Source of the DNA: Prado023 sp963818445
GTDB lineage: Bacteria > Actinomycetota > Actinomycetes > S36-B12 > CAIYMF01
Direction: 5' to 3'
NCBI GenBank assembly: GCA_963818445.1
Contig: CAWFSG010000001.1
Location: 248,001-312,000 of the forward strand
Length of the DNA stretch: 64,000 nt
Each line of letters starts with the position of its first letter. Position 1 is the stretch's first letter. Made by a program: the position numbers and the translations under genes. Below the pieces are notes generated by a model. That model was not told the origin of the DNA. It saw only the letters and a list, made by a program, of their open reading frames with translations, and ran no database searches. This document shows, piece after piece, positions 33,801 to 41,456 of this stretch.

Positions 33801-35427
33801 CAAGGTGTACCCGTGGGTCGCGAAGACCCGGCACTCCACCCCGGGCGTGGGCCTGATCAGCCCGCCGCCGCACCACGACATCTACTCGATCGAGGATCTC
33901 GCGCAGCTCATCCACGACCTGAAGAACGCCAACGACGCCGCGCGGATCCACGTGAAGCTCGTGGCCGAGGTCGGGGTGGGCACGGTGGCCGCGGGGGTGG
34001 CCAAGGCGCATGCCGACGTGATCCTGATCTCCGGGCACGACGGTGGCACGGGCGCCTCCCCGTTGACGTCGCTGAAGCATGCCGGCGGACCCTGGGAGCT
34101 CGGCCTGGCCGAGACCCAGCAGACGCTGCTGCTCAACCGGCTGCGCGACCGGGTCGTGCTGCAGACCGACGGCCAGCTCAAGACCGGTCGGGACGTCGTC
34201 GTCGCTGCACTTCTGGGGGCTGAGGAGTTCGGGTTCGCCACCGCCCCGCTGGTGGTCATGGGCTGCGTGATGATGCGCGTGTGCCACCTGGACACCTGTC
34301 CGGTGGGTGTGGCCACGCAGAACCCGGAGCTGCGCGCGCGGTTCGCGGGCAGGCCGGAGTTCGTGGTGAACTTCTTCGAGTTCATCGCCGAGGAGGTCCG
34401 CGAGTACCTGGCCCAGCTCGGCTTCCGCACCATGGAGGAGGCGATCGGGCACGTCGAGATGCTCGACACGCGCGCCGCGGTCACCCACTGGAAGGCCTCG
34501 GGCCTGGACCTCGCGCCGATCCTGGAGTCGCCGGCCGTCGAGCCGGGCGCGTCCCTGCACCAGTCGGTCATCCAGGACCACGGATTGGACAAGGCCCTGG
34601 ACAAGCAGCTCATCGCGCTGTGCGGCCCGGCCCTGGAGTCCGGCGAGCCGGTGCGTGCCCAGCTGGCGATCCGCAACGTGAACCGCACCGTCGGCACGAT
34701 GCTCGGCTCCGAGGTCACCCGCCGCCACGGCGGGGCGGGCCTTCCCGAGGGCACCATCGACCTGACGTTCACCGGCTCGGCAGGGCAGTCCTTCGGGGCG
34801 TTCCTGCCCCCGGGAATCACGCTGCGTCTGGAGGGCGACGCCAACGACTACGTGGGCAAGGGCCTGTCCGGTGGCCGCGTGATCGTGCGGCCCGACCGCT
34901 CGGCGCCGTTCGTCGCCGAGGACCAGATCATCGCCGGCAACGTCATCGGCTACGGGGCCACGTCCGGCGAGGTGTTCCTGCGCGGGCGTGTGGGCGAGCG
35001 CTTCGCGGTGCGCAACTCGGGGGCCACCCTCGTCGTCGAGGGCGTGGGCGACCATGGCTGCGAGTACATGACCGGGGGTCGGGTTGTGGTGCTCGGGCCG
35101 ACCGGGCGCAACTTCGCGGCCGGCATGTCCGGCGGCGTCTCCTACGTGCTCGACCTCGCCCCGCAGCGGGTGAACCTCGACATGGTCGCCCTCGAGCCGC
35201 TGGGCCCGGATGACCAGGACTGGCTGACCGCCATCCTGCGCCGGCACGTCGAGGAGACCGGCTCGGCCATCGCCGAGGCGCTTCTCGAGCAGGGCACGGC
35301 CGCACTCGGGCGCTTCAGCAAGATCATGCCGACCGACTACCGCAAGATCCTGGACATCCAGGACAAGGCCCGGGCCGAGGGCCGGGACCCGATCGAGGCC
35401 GTGATGGAGGAGATGAGCCGTGGCTGA
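30889..35427 (+). CDS. gltB: Glutamate synthase (NADPH) large subunit
   Basis: 1512 aa; with GltD makes two glutamates from glutamine and 2-oxoglutarate. The glutaminase nucleophile is C23 in ERDACGVAF, so a 22-residue propeptide should be cleaved. The FMN/synthase domain shows VASGRFGVTSEYLVNADDIQIKMAQGAKPGEGGQLP and ISGHDGGTGASPLTSLKHAGGPWELGL. The Fe-S cysteines are in VMMRVCHLDTCPVGVATQ. The C-terminal GXGXG beta-helix domain (SGGRVIVRP, GMSGGVSYVLD) is complete. GAGGAG is close to the ATG. It overlaps gltD by eight bases. Confidence 0.97.
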   Translation: MTLFSAVPAATGLYDPAFERDACGVAFVATMTGVPSNDIVVKALTALRNLDHRGASGAEPDSGDGAGILVQVPDAFLRAVVDFELPAAGAYAVGLAFLPDDVAAERHAMAAIDRIAEEEDLIVLGWREVPVADDLVGVTARSTMPRFRHLFVASRHRVTDQMVLERMAFCLRKRAEREAEVYFASLSSRTLVYKGMLTTGQLEPFFADLSDPRIASTLALVHSRFSTNTFPSWSLAHPYRLIAHNGEINTVRGNRNWMQAREAQLNSEKIPGDIRRILPICTEGASDSASFDEVVELLHMAGRSLPHSVLMMIPEAWENHDEMDPARRAFYQFHANLMEPWDGPANVSFTDGSVIGAVLDRNGLRPGRFWVTDDGLVVLGSEAGVLDIDPATVVRKGRLQPGRMFLVDTVAGRIIEDDEIKSELAAQAPYADWLRAGIVHLEELPEREHVVHTSKSVARRQQTFGYTEEELRILLTPMARNGMEALGSMGTDTPIAVLSDRPRLLFDYFVQLFAQVTNPPLDAIREEIVTSLGSHIGPEGNLLEADPGHCRQVLLPFPVIDNDELAKLGQINADGDAPGFSGVRVAGLYRVADGGPGLRKRLGEICAEVDRHIAGGKKFIVLSDRDSDPDRAPIPSLLLCSAVHHHLVRRKTRTQVTLLVEAGDVREVHHVALLIGYGAAAVNPYLAMESVEDMARRGVITGITPEKAVRNLVKALGKGVLKVMSKMGVSTVASYRGAQIFEAIGLSHSLVDQYFTGTTSRLGGVGLTTIAEEVALRHANAYPTNGIAPVHRTLPVGGEYQWRREGEPHLFDPETVFRLQHATRTGRMDIFRQYTARVDDQSERLMTLRGLFRFAEGARPPVPLEEVESVGEIVKRFSTGAMSYGSISQEAHETLAVAMNRLGAKSNTGEGGEDPERYVPMANGDSKRSAIKQVASGRFGVTSEYLVNADDIQIKMAQGAKPGEGGQLPPHKVYPWVAKTRHSTPGVGLISPPPHHDIYSIEDLAQLIHDLKNANDAARIHVKLVAEVGVGTVAAGVAKAHADVILISGHDGGTGASPLTSLKHAGGPWELGLAETQQTLLLNRLRDRVVLQTDGQLKTGRDVVVAALLGAEEFGFATAPLVVMGCVMMRVCHLDTCPVGVATQNPELRARFAGRPEFVVNFFEFIAEEVREYLAQLGFRTMEEAIGHVEMLDTRAAVTHWKASGLDLAPILESPAVEPGASLHQSVIQDHGLDKALDKQLIALCGPALESGEPVRAQLAIRNVNRTVGTMLGSEVTRRHGGAGLPEGTIDLTFTGSAGQSFGAFLPPGITLRLEGDANDYVGKGLSGGRVIVRPDRSAPFVAEDQIIAGNVIGYGATSGEVFLRGRVGERFAVRNSGATLVVEGVGDHGCEYMTGGRVVVLGPTGRNFAAGMSGGVSYVLDLAPQRVNLDMVALEPLGPDDQDWLTAILRRHVEETGSAIAEALLEQGTAALGRFSKIMPTDYRKILDIQDKARAEGRDPIEAVMEEMSRG

Positions 35428-36874
35428 CCCCAAGGGCTTCCTGACCACCCCGCGCGAGCTGCCCGCCCGGCGGCCCGTCGACGTCCGCATCCGGGACTGG
35501 AAGGAGGTGTACGAGCCCTTCGGCGCCGACCACCTGGAGAAGCAGGCGGGCCGCTGCATGGACTGCGGCATCCCCTTCTGCCACCAGGGCTGCCCCTTGG
35601 GCAACCTCATCCCGGAGTGGAACGACCTCGTGTGGCGCGACGACTGGCGTGAGGCCGCTGAGCGTCTGCACGCCACCAACAACTTCCCCGAGTTCACCGG
35701 CCGCCTGTGCCCGGCGCCCTGCGAGACGGCCTGCGTGCTGGGGATCAACGCGGACCCGGTGACCATCAAGCAGGTCGAGGTCTCGATCATCGACCGGGCG
35801 TGGGAGTCCGGCTGGGTCGTCCCGGCCGCCCCCGAGCGGCTGTCGGGCAAGCGGGTCGCGGTGATCGGCTCGGGGCCCGCAGGGCTGGCCGCCGCCCAGC
35901 AGCTCGCGCGTGCCGGCCACACGGTCTCGGTGTACGAGCGGGCGTCGAAGATCGGCGGCCTCCTGCGCTACGGGATCCCCGAGTTCAAGATGGAGAAGCG
36001 ACACCTCGACCGACGGCTGGCCCAGATGGAGGCCGAGGGAGTGACCTTCCGCACGGGAGTCGAGGTCGGCGTGGACCTCACCATGGCCGAGCTGCGCCGT
36101 CGTCACGACGTGATCCTGCTGACGATCGGGGCCACCGCCGCGCGCGGGCTGCCCGTTGCGGGTGCTGACCTCCCCGGGGTCCACCAGGCCATGGAGTACC
36201 TGCCGCTGGCCAACCGCGTGGTCGAGGGGACCCTGCCCGAGACCCCGATCCACGCGGCCGGCAAGCACGTGGTGATCATCGGCGGCGGCGACACCGGCGC
36301 CGACTGCCTGGGCACCGCGCACCGACAGGGCGCGGCCAGCGTCACCCAGCTCGAGATCCTGCCCACGCCCCCGGCCACCCGGCCGGATGCCGCCCCGTGG
36401 CCGACGTATCCGATGACCTACCGGGTCACCTCGGCCCACGAGGAGGGCGGTGAGCGGGTCTACTCCGTGAGCACGAAGGAGTTCCGCGCAGATGCGTCCG
36501 GGAACCTGCGGGCGCTGCTGCTCGTGGACGTCGAGATGGTCGACGGGCGGTTCGTCGAGGTCGAGGGCTCCGAGCGGGAGCTCCCCGCCGACCTGGTGTT
36601 CCTGGCCATGGGCTTCACGGGGCCGGAGCGGGGCCCGCTCGTCGAGCAGCTCGGGGTCGCCCTCGACGAGCGCGGCAACATCCGTCGGGACCAGCACTAC
36701 GCCTCGTCGGTCCCCGGGGTGTTCGTCGCCGGGGACGCCGGTCGCGGCCAGTCGCTGATCGTCTGGGCCATTGCCGAGGGCCGGGCCGCCGCGGCGGCCG
36801 TCGACGCCCACCTGATGGGCTCGACCACCCTGCCTGCCCCGATCCCGCCGACGGCCCGTCCACTGGTCGTCTGA
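35420..36874 (+). CDS. gltD: Glutamate synthase small subunit
   Basis: 484 aa flavoprotein that passes electrons from NADPH to GltB. N-terminal Fe-S ligands lie in CMDCGIPFCHQGCPLGN and CPAPCETAC. The FAD site is VAVIGSGPAGLAAAQQLA, the NADPH site VVIIGGGDTGADCLG, and the end motif is GVFVAGDAGRGQSLIVWAIAEGR. The GTG start sits inside the gltB 3' end with GAGGAG upstream, so the two subunits should be made in step. Confidence 0.96.
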   Translation: MADPKGFLTTPRELPARRPVDVRIRDWKEVYEPFGADHLEKQAGRCMDCGIPFCHQGCPLGNLIPEWNDLVWRDDWREAAERLHATNNFPEFTGRLCPAPCETACVLGINADPVTIKQVEVSIIDRAWESGWVVPAAPERLSGKRVAVIGSGPAGLAAAQQLARAGHTVSVYERASKIGGLLRYGIPEFKMEKRHLDRRLAQMEAEGVTFRTGVEVGVDLTMAELRRRHDVILLTIGATAARGLPVAGADLPGVHQAMEYLPLANRVVEGTLPETPIHAAGKHVVIIGGGDTGADCLGTAHRQGAASVTQLEILPTPPATRPDAAPWPTYPMTYRVTSAHEEGGERVYSVSTKEFRADASGNLRALLLVDVEMVDGRFVEVEGSERELPADLVFLAMGFTGPERGPLVEQLGVALDERGNIRRDQHYASSVPGVFVAGDAGRGQSLIVWAIAEGRAAAAAVDAHLMGSTTLPAPIPPTARPLVV

Positions 36875-36897
36875 CGAGATGGCTGCCCGGGCGACCT

Positions 36898-36920
36898 CCG
36901 GCCACGGGGACCCTGGCCGG
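36898..36920. terminator. Possible hairpin terminator after gltD
   Basis: CCGGCCA and TGGCCGG form a 7-bp stem around a nine-base loop, 24 bases past the gltD stop and just before the next promoter. No T-run is present, so this is tentative. Confidence 0.35.
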
Positions 36921-36929
36921 GCCAGCCGG

Positions 36930-36935
36930 TAGCCT
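36930..36935 (+). promoter_or_regulatory. -10 box of the AAA ATPase gene
   Basis: TAGCCT, six bases before the GTG at 36942. Confidence 0.5.
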
Positions 36936-36941
36936 CAGACA

Positions 36942-38168
36942 GTGGACGTCGCCCGACTGCTGGACAGCATGCGCCGGGCGGTCGCCCGGGAGCCCGGCGA
37001 CGACGTCCTGCGCGCCCACCTCGCAGAGCTGCTGATCGGGGAGGGGCTGGGCAATGAGGCTGTCGGTCACCTCGGCCAGCTGCTCGCTGAGGACCCGGGC
37101 AACGCGGACTACCTGGAGCTGATGCGCGAGGCGATGGGCGCAGGCAGCACCGCGGTTCAGGCCGGCGCCGCACAGGGCTCCTCGGCCCCGGCCACCCATC
37201 CGGCATCGCTGGGACCACGCCCCACGGACCCGAACTTCGACTGGGGGGCCGCCGAGGACGATCTCACCGGTGGCATGGCCCACGAGCCGGTGGAGACCAA
37301 GCTGCGATTGGCCGACGTGGGCGGGCTCACGGAGGTCAAGGCGCACATCGAGGCTGCGTTCCTGACGCCACTGCGCAACCCCGAGCTGCGCGAGCGCTAC
37401 GGGGCGACGCTGCGTGGCGGGCTGCTGCTCTACGGACCCCCCGGGTGTGGCAAGACCTACCTGGCCAGGGCGGTGGCCGGTGAGCTGGGGGCGCGCTTCA
37501 TCCCCGTCGGGCTCTCGGACGTGCTCAGCCGCTGGATGGGGCAGAGTGAGAACAACATCGCGGATCTGTTCGCCTACGCCCGCGCACAGGCGCCGTGTGT
37601 GCTCTTCTTCGATGAGATCGACGCGCTCGGTCGCTCCCGGTCGGGGTTGGGTCGCTCGGCCTCGGCCCTGCGGGGGGTCATCAACCAGCTGCTCGCCGAG
37701 CTCGATGGGGTGGCCAGCGAGAACGAGGGGATCTTCGTCCTGGGAGCCACGAACGCACCGTGGGACGTCGACGGTGCCCTGCGCCGACCGGGCCGCTTCG
37801 ACCGGGCCGTCTTCGTGCAGCCGCCGGACCCGCAGGCGCGCGAGGACATCCTGGGAATGCACCTGGGCGCGCTCCCCGTCGACCCCGCCGTCGACGTCAG
37901 GAGCCTCGCGGCCCGGACCGAGAGCTTCTCCGGGGCCGACCTGGCCCACGTGTGCCGCACGGCTGCCCAGTCCGCGCTGGTCGATGCGGCGCGGACCGGA
38001 TCCTCGGACCGGGTCATCACCACCGCGGACCTCGTGGCGGCGATCGCCGCGATCACGCCCTCCACCGGACGCTGGTTCGCCTCCGCGCGCAACGTGGTGC
38101 TCTTCGCCGACCAGGCCGGGGAGTACACGCCCCTGGCCGAGTACATGAAGGCCCACCGGCTGCTGTGA
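36942..38168 (+). CDS. CDC48-like single-domain AAA ATPase
   Basis: 408 aa. The first 60 residues form a TPR-like helical pair (DDVLRAHLAELLIGEGLGNEAVGHLGQLLAEDPGNADYL), followed by a flexible linker. The AAA module has Walker A GPPGCGKT at 165-172, Walker B LFFDEID at 221-227, sensor N271 in LGATN, and arginine fingers in RRPGRFDR. Such ATPases remodel or unfold proteins as hexamers. Its stop overlaps the start of a membrane-anchored TPR protein, a likely partner or adaptor. The client is unknown. Confidence 0.88.
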   Translation: MDVARLLDSMRRAVAREPGDDVLRAHLAELLIGEGLGNEAVGHLGQLLAEDPGNADYLELMREAMGAGSTAVQAGAAQGSSAPATHPASLGPRPTDPNFDWGAAEDDLTGGMAHEPVETKLRLADVGGLTEVKAHIEAAFLTPLRNPELRERYGATLRGGLLLYGPPGCGKTYLARAVAGELGARFIPVGLSDVLSRWMGQSENNIADLFAYARAQAPCVLFFDEIDALGRSRSGLGRSASALRGVINQLLAELDGVASENEGIFVLGATNAPWDVDGALRRPGRFDRAVFVQPPDPQAREDILGMHLGALPVDPAVDVRSLAARTESFSGADLAHVCRTAAQSALVDAARTGSSDRVITTADLVAAIAAITPSTGRWFASARNVVLFADQAGEYTPLAEYMKAHRLL

Positions 38169-39253
38169 CGTCGGACCCCTATGCCCTGCCCGAGGCGCTC
38201 GTCGCCGCCGAGCGCTGGGATTCGGCGCGTGCGGCCCTGGGTGAGGCGCTGGCCGCCAACCCCGATGACCCGAGGCTCACTGGCCTGCTCGTGCGCACCC
38301 TGCGGGCACAGGGCGCGCGCCAGGAGGCCCTGGATACCTCGCAGCGCCTGCTGGCCCTGACCCCCCAGGACCCCTACGCGCTGCGTCTGGGGACGCTGGT
38401 CTGCCTCGACGTCGGCTGGGTCGACGAGGCGATCGGGCTCGCCAGGCGCGCGGTCGAGCGGGATCCCGGGAACTCGGCCAACCACCTCGCCCTCTCGCGG
38501 GCCTGGGCGAGCTCCACCCGCCCCGAGGCCGTGGCCAACCAGCTCGCCGCGGCGCGGGAGGCGGTCCTGATCGACCCGAACAGCACCGACGCCCAGGTGC
38601 AGATCGGAGCTGCGCTGGCAGCCGACGGCGATGTGGACGCAGCGCGGGTGGCCTACTTCGAGGCATTGCGGCGGGATCCGGCGAACACCGCGGCCCTGAA
38701 CAACCTGGCGGTCCTCGAGATGCAGTCGGGCTCGGCCGCGGAGGCCGCCCGCCATCTGGCCTCCGCGCTGGCCGCGAACCCCCAGGGGGTCTCGGCCCGC
38801 CGAAACCTCGATGCCCTGGCTGTCCTGGTCGCGCGCAGGGCGGGCCGCTGGATGCTGCTGGCTCCCTTCCCCGGGCTGGTGGCGGCGGCGGCGGGCTTCG
38901 ACCTGCTGGCCCGCGTCCTGGCGGTCCTGGCACTCGTGCTCCTGCCGACGGTCTGGTTGCGGTGGTGGCGCGCCCTGACCGGCGGCCAGCGCCAGGCATT
39001 GCGCGGCCTGCCCCGCAGGATGCGGGCGCGCATCTGGTTCTGGCCGATCCTTGCCGCACTCGTGGGCGGTTCGGCCATCGCGATGGCGGCTTTCGCCCCC
39101 AACGCCGTGACGAGCACCGTCGTGGTCGGCTACCTGGCGGTCATGACCTACCTGCTCCTCCTGGGCGCGCTCGACAGCACGCCGGTGCGCGTCATGCGCG
39201 CCCGGGCGGCGGGTCGGTCCTCGGATGTGGGACGGATGCTCGGGGGTCGCTGA
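38165..39253 (+). CDS. TPR protein with four C-terminal membrane helices
   Basis: 362 aa. Residues about 10-215 are tandem tetratricopeptide-type helical pairs spaced around 34 residues, with NPDDPRLTGLLVRTL, DPGNSANHLALSRAW and DPANTAALNNLAVLEMQSG. Predicted membrane helices lie at about 229-247, 249-268, 291-310 and 316-336. The GTG overlaps the AAA ATPase stop. The N-terminal helical pair of the ATPase and these repeats end alike (DPGN, NPDD), so they may share origin or bind each other. No known function. Confidence 0.82.
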   Translation: MTSDPYALPEALVAAERWDSARAALGEALAANPDDPRLTGLLVRTLRAQGARQEALDTSQRLLALTPQDPYALRLGTLVCLDVGWVDEAIGLARRAVERDPGNSANHLALSRAWASSTRPEAVANQLAAAREAVLIDPNSTDAQVQIGAALAADGDVDAARVAYFEALRRDPANTAALNNLAVLEMQSGSAAEAARHLASALAANPQGVSARRNLDALAVLVARRAGRWMLLAPFPGLVAAAAGFDLLARVLAVLALVLLPTVWLRWWRALTGGQRQALRGLPRRMRARIWFWPILAALVGGSAIAMAAFAPNAVTSTVVVGYLAVMTYLLLLGALDSTPVRVMRARAAGRSSDVGRMLGGR

Positions 39254-39344
39254 CTCCGTGCCGGGCACCCGGTGCCGGCCCATCCTTCACGGCCGGTTCA
39301 CCGCTGGGCACTGCGTTCGACGCGCAGCCCGGCCGCGTGCTGGC

Positions 39345-39350
39345 TACTGT
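39345..39350 (+). promoter_or_regulatory. -10 box of pyk
   Basis: TACTGT, seven bases before the pyk ATG. Confidence 0.5.
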
Positions 39351-39357
39351 TCGTGCC

Positions 39358-40791
39358 ATGCGTCGAGCGAAGATCGTGTGCACCCTGGGTCCGGCCACCT
39401 CCACCTACGAGCAGATCCATGAGCTCATCGAGGCGGGGATGAACGTGGCACGCCTGAACATGTCCCACGGCGAGCACGCCGTGCACGCCGAGTCCTACGC
39501 CAATGTCCGGCGGGCGGCCAAGGAACTGGGCGTGGGCGTGGGCATCGTGGCTGACCTCCAGGGCCCGAAGATCCGGCTGGGGCGGTTCGCCGATGGTCCG
39601 GTGATGCTCGAGGACGGTGCCGAGTTCACGATCACCGCGGAGGACATCCTCGGTGACGTGACCCAGTGCGGGACCACCCACAAGGGCCTTCCCGAGGACT
39701 GCAACCCCGGTGACACGGTCCTGGTCGACGACGGCAAGGTCAAGCTCGAGGTCATCGACGTCGTCGGCCCCCGGGTTCGTACCCGGGTGCTCGAGGGTGG
39801 TCCGGTCAGCAACAACAAGGGCATCAACCTGCCCGGGGTCGCGGTCAGTGTGCCCGCGCTCTCGGACAAGGACAAGGACGACCTGCGTTGGGCGCTGCGG
39901 ATCGGTGTCGACTTCGTGTTCCTGTCGTTCGTGCGCTCCGCGGCCGACGTGGAGGACGTGCACGCGATCATGGACGAGATGGGCCGGCGGATCCCGGTGC
40001 TCGCGAAGGTGGAGAAGCCGCAGGCGGTGGAGAACCTGGCCGGGATCGTCGCGGCCTTCGACGGGATCATGGTCGCCCGCGGGGACCTGGGCGTCGAGCT
40101 GCCCCTGGAGGAGGTGCCCATCGTGCAGAAGGGCGCGATCCAGATGTGCCGCGAGGCCGGCAAGCCGGTGATCGTGGCCACCCAGATGCTCGAGTCGATG
40201 ATGGAGAACTCCCGGCCCAGCCGCGCGGAGGCCTCGGACGTGGCCAACGCGATCCTCGACGGCGCCGATGCGGTCATGCTGTCCGGCGAGACCAGTGTGG
40301 GCAAGCACCCGAACCTCGTGGTCTCCACCATGGCCAGGATCGTGGACTACACCGAGGAGATGGGCCTCGAACGCTTGCCCAAGCTGCCGAAGAAGAAGGA
40401 CATGAGTGTGGGCGAGGCGGTCACCAAGGAGTCCGTCGACGTCGCCAGGGCGCTGAAGGCCAGCTACCTGATCGCGTTCTCCGAGACCGGCCTGAGCGCC
40501 CGGATCATGGCCGCCTCCCGGCCGAAGATCCCGATGATGGTGTTCACCCCCAACGCCGCGATCCGCAACCAGCTCGCGGTCGTCTGGGGCCTGGAGACCT
40601 TCCTGGTCCCACCGGCCTCGCACACCGACCAGATGGTCGAGCAGATCGATGCCGAGCTGCTGGCCGGGGACCGCGCGCAGGCGGGTCAGTTGTGCGTCCT
40701 GATCGCCGGTGTCCCCCCGGGTATCGCCGGGACCACCAACAGCATGCGTGTCCACACGATCGGTGCCGGATCCATCGAGCGCAGGCTCTGA
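39358..40791 (+). CDS. pyk: Pyruvate kinase
   Basis: 477 aa glycolytic enzyme that converts PEP and ADP to pyruvate and ATP. It begins RRAKIVCTLGPATSTYEQI, has GMNVARLNMSHGEHA, the signature IPVLAKVEKPQAVENL with the catalytic lysine, GIMVARGDLGVELP, and MLSGETSVGKHP. The C-terminal allosteric domain is full length. The ATG directly follows the promoter motif, so a leaderless mRNA is expected. The open frame upstream is not part of the gene. Confidence 0.96.
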   Translation: MRRAKIVCTLGPATSTYEQIHELIEAGMNVARLNMSHGEHAVHAESYANVRRAAKELGVGVGIVADLQGPKIRLGRFADGPVMLEDGAEFTITAEDILGDVTQCGTTHKGLPEDCNPGDTVLVDDGKVKLEVIDVVGPRVRTRVLEGGPVSNNKGINLPGVAVSVPALSDKDKDDLRWALRIGVDFVFLSFVRSAADVEDVHAIMDEMGRRIPVLAKVEKPQAVENLAGIVAAFDGIMVARGDLGVELPLEEVPIVQKGAIQMCREAGKPVIVATQMLESMMENSRPSRAEASDVANAILDGADAVMLSGETSVGKHPNLVVSTMARIVDYTEEMGLERLPKLPKKKDMSVGEAVTKESVDVARALKASYLIAFSETGLSARIMAASRPKIPMMVFTPNAAIRNQLAVVWGLETFLVPPASHTDQMVEQIDAELLAGDRAQAGQLCVLIAGVPPGIAGTTNSMRVHTIGAGSIERRL

Positions 40792-40817
40792 GTCGCTCCC
40801 CGGGTTGCATCCCTACC

Positions 40818-40832
40818 GTCACTCTCCGTAAC
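40818..40832 (+). promoter_or_regulatory. Candidate BldD operator before bldD
   Basis: GTCACTCTCCGTAAC fits the published BldD consensus nTnACnC(A/T)GnGTnAn as I recall it, with one mismatch (C for the central G). It ends 25 bases before the bldD ATG, where binding would block transcription. Streptomyces BldD represses its own gene. Confidence 0.45.
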
Positions 40833-40857
40833 GTGGGCGCTGACGTGAGGAGTGGCG

Positions 40858-41346
40858 ATGTCGAACGACTACGCGAAGGCGCTGGGCGCCAAGCTGCGTG
40901 CCGTGCGCAACCAGCAGGGGTTGTCCCTGCAGGGGGTGGAGGCCAAGTCGCAGGGTGCCTGGAAGGCCGTCGTCGTGGGGTCCTACGAGCGTGGCGACCG
41001 CGCGGTCACGGTGCAGCGACTTGCCGAGCTCGCTGAGTTCTACGGGGTACCGATGGCTGAGCTCCTCCCGGAGCCGGCCTCCACCGCCATCAGTGAGCCC
41101 CCGCCGAAGCTGGTCATCGACCTCGAGCGCCTCGGTCAGGTGCCCGCGGACAAGGCCGGTCCGCTGGCCCGCTACGTCGCGGCGATCCAGGCCCAGCGCG
41201 GGGACTACAACGGCCGCATCCTGTCCATCCGCCAGGACGACCTGCGCACGCTGGCCGTGATCTACGACGAGGCCCCCGGGGCCCTGGCCGATCAGCTCGT
41301 CGCCTGGGGCGTGCTCAACCCCGACGCCCGGCGCATCGTCGACTGA
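40858..41346 (+). CDS. bldD: BldD-type c-di-GMP-responsive transcriptional regulator
   Basis: 162 aa. The N-terminal helix-turn-helix (LGAKLRAVRNQQGLSLQGVEAKS to VVVGSYERGDRAVTVQRLAELAEFYGV) matches Streptomyces BldD nearly residue for residue. The C-terminal domain has the c-di-GMP motif R114-G-D then, after eight residues, R125-Q-D-D128, the numbering I recall for S. coelicolor. In Streptomyces, tetrameric c-di-GMP lets BldD dimerise and repress developmental genes. The targets here are unknown. GAGGAG precedes the ATG. Confidence 0.94.
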   Translation: MSNDYAKALGAKLRAVRNQQGLSLQGVEAKSQGAWKAVVVGSYERGDRAVTVQRLAELAEFYGVPMAELLPEPASTAISEPPPKLVIDLERLGQVPADKAGPLARYVAAIQAQRGDYNGRILSIRQDDLRTLAVIYDEAPGALADQLVAWGVLNPDARRIVD

Positions 41347-41383
41347 TCCCGCGGGTCCCTGCTGGTCGGGGCGCCGGCCCCAT

Positions 41384-41389
41384 TAGGAT
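41384..41389 (+). promoter_or_regulatory. -10 box of the pyrR operon
   Basis: TAGGAT, placing the RNA start near 41396 and giving a leader of about 60 bases that contains the PyrR-binding hairpin. Confidence 0.5.
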
Positions 41390-41416
41390 GGGCCGCGACG
41401 TCGACCCCCGACGACC

Positions 41417-41451
41417 TCCTTTAACGACCGTCCCGTGAGGCGGGGAAGGAG
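41417..41451 (+). promoter_or_regulatory. PyrR-binding RNA hairpin over the pyrR ribosome-binding site
   Basis: CTCCTT at the 5' side pairs with AAGGAG at the 3' side. Between them is TTTAA-like sequence and then UCCCGUGAGGC, which fits the PyrR loop consensus UCCNGNGAGGY known from Bacillus. AAGGAG is also the ribosome-binding site, five bases before the pyrR GTG. PyrR bound to UMP should stabilise the hairpin and block translation, as reported for mycobacteria. Confidence is high because a second copy precedes carB. Confidence 0.85.
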
Positions 41452-41456
41452 TGGGC

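Noticed and set aside
30820..35922. 1700-codon open frame opposite gltB
   Set aside because: High-GC shadow of gltB/gltD; no domains, while gltB is certain.
41451..41453. GTG 41451 as the pyrR start
   Set aside because: It overlaps the AAGGAG ribosome-binding site; GTG 41457 has correct spacing.
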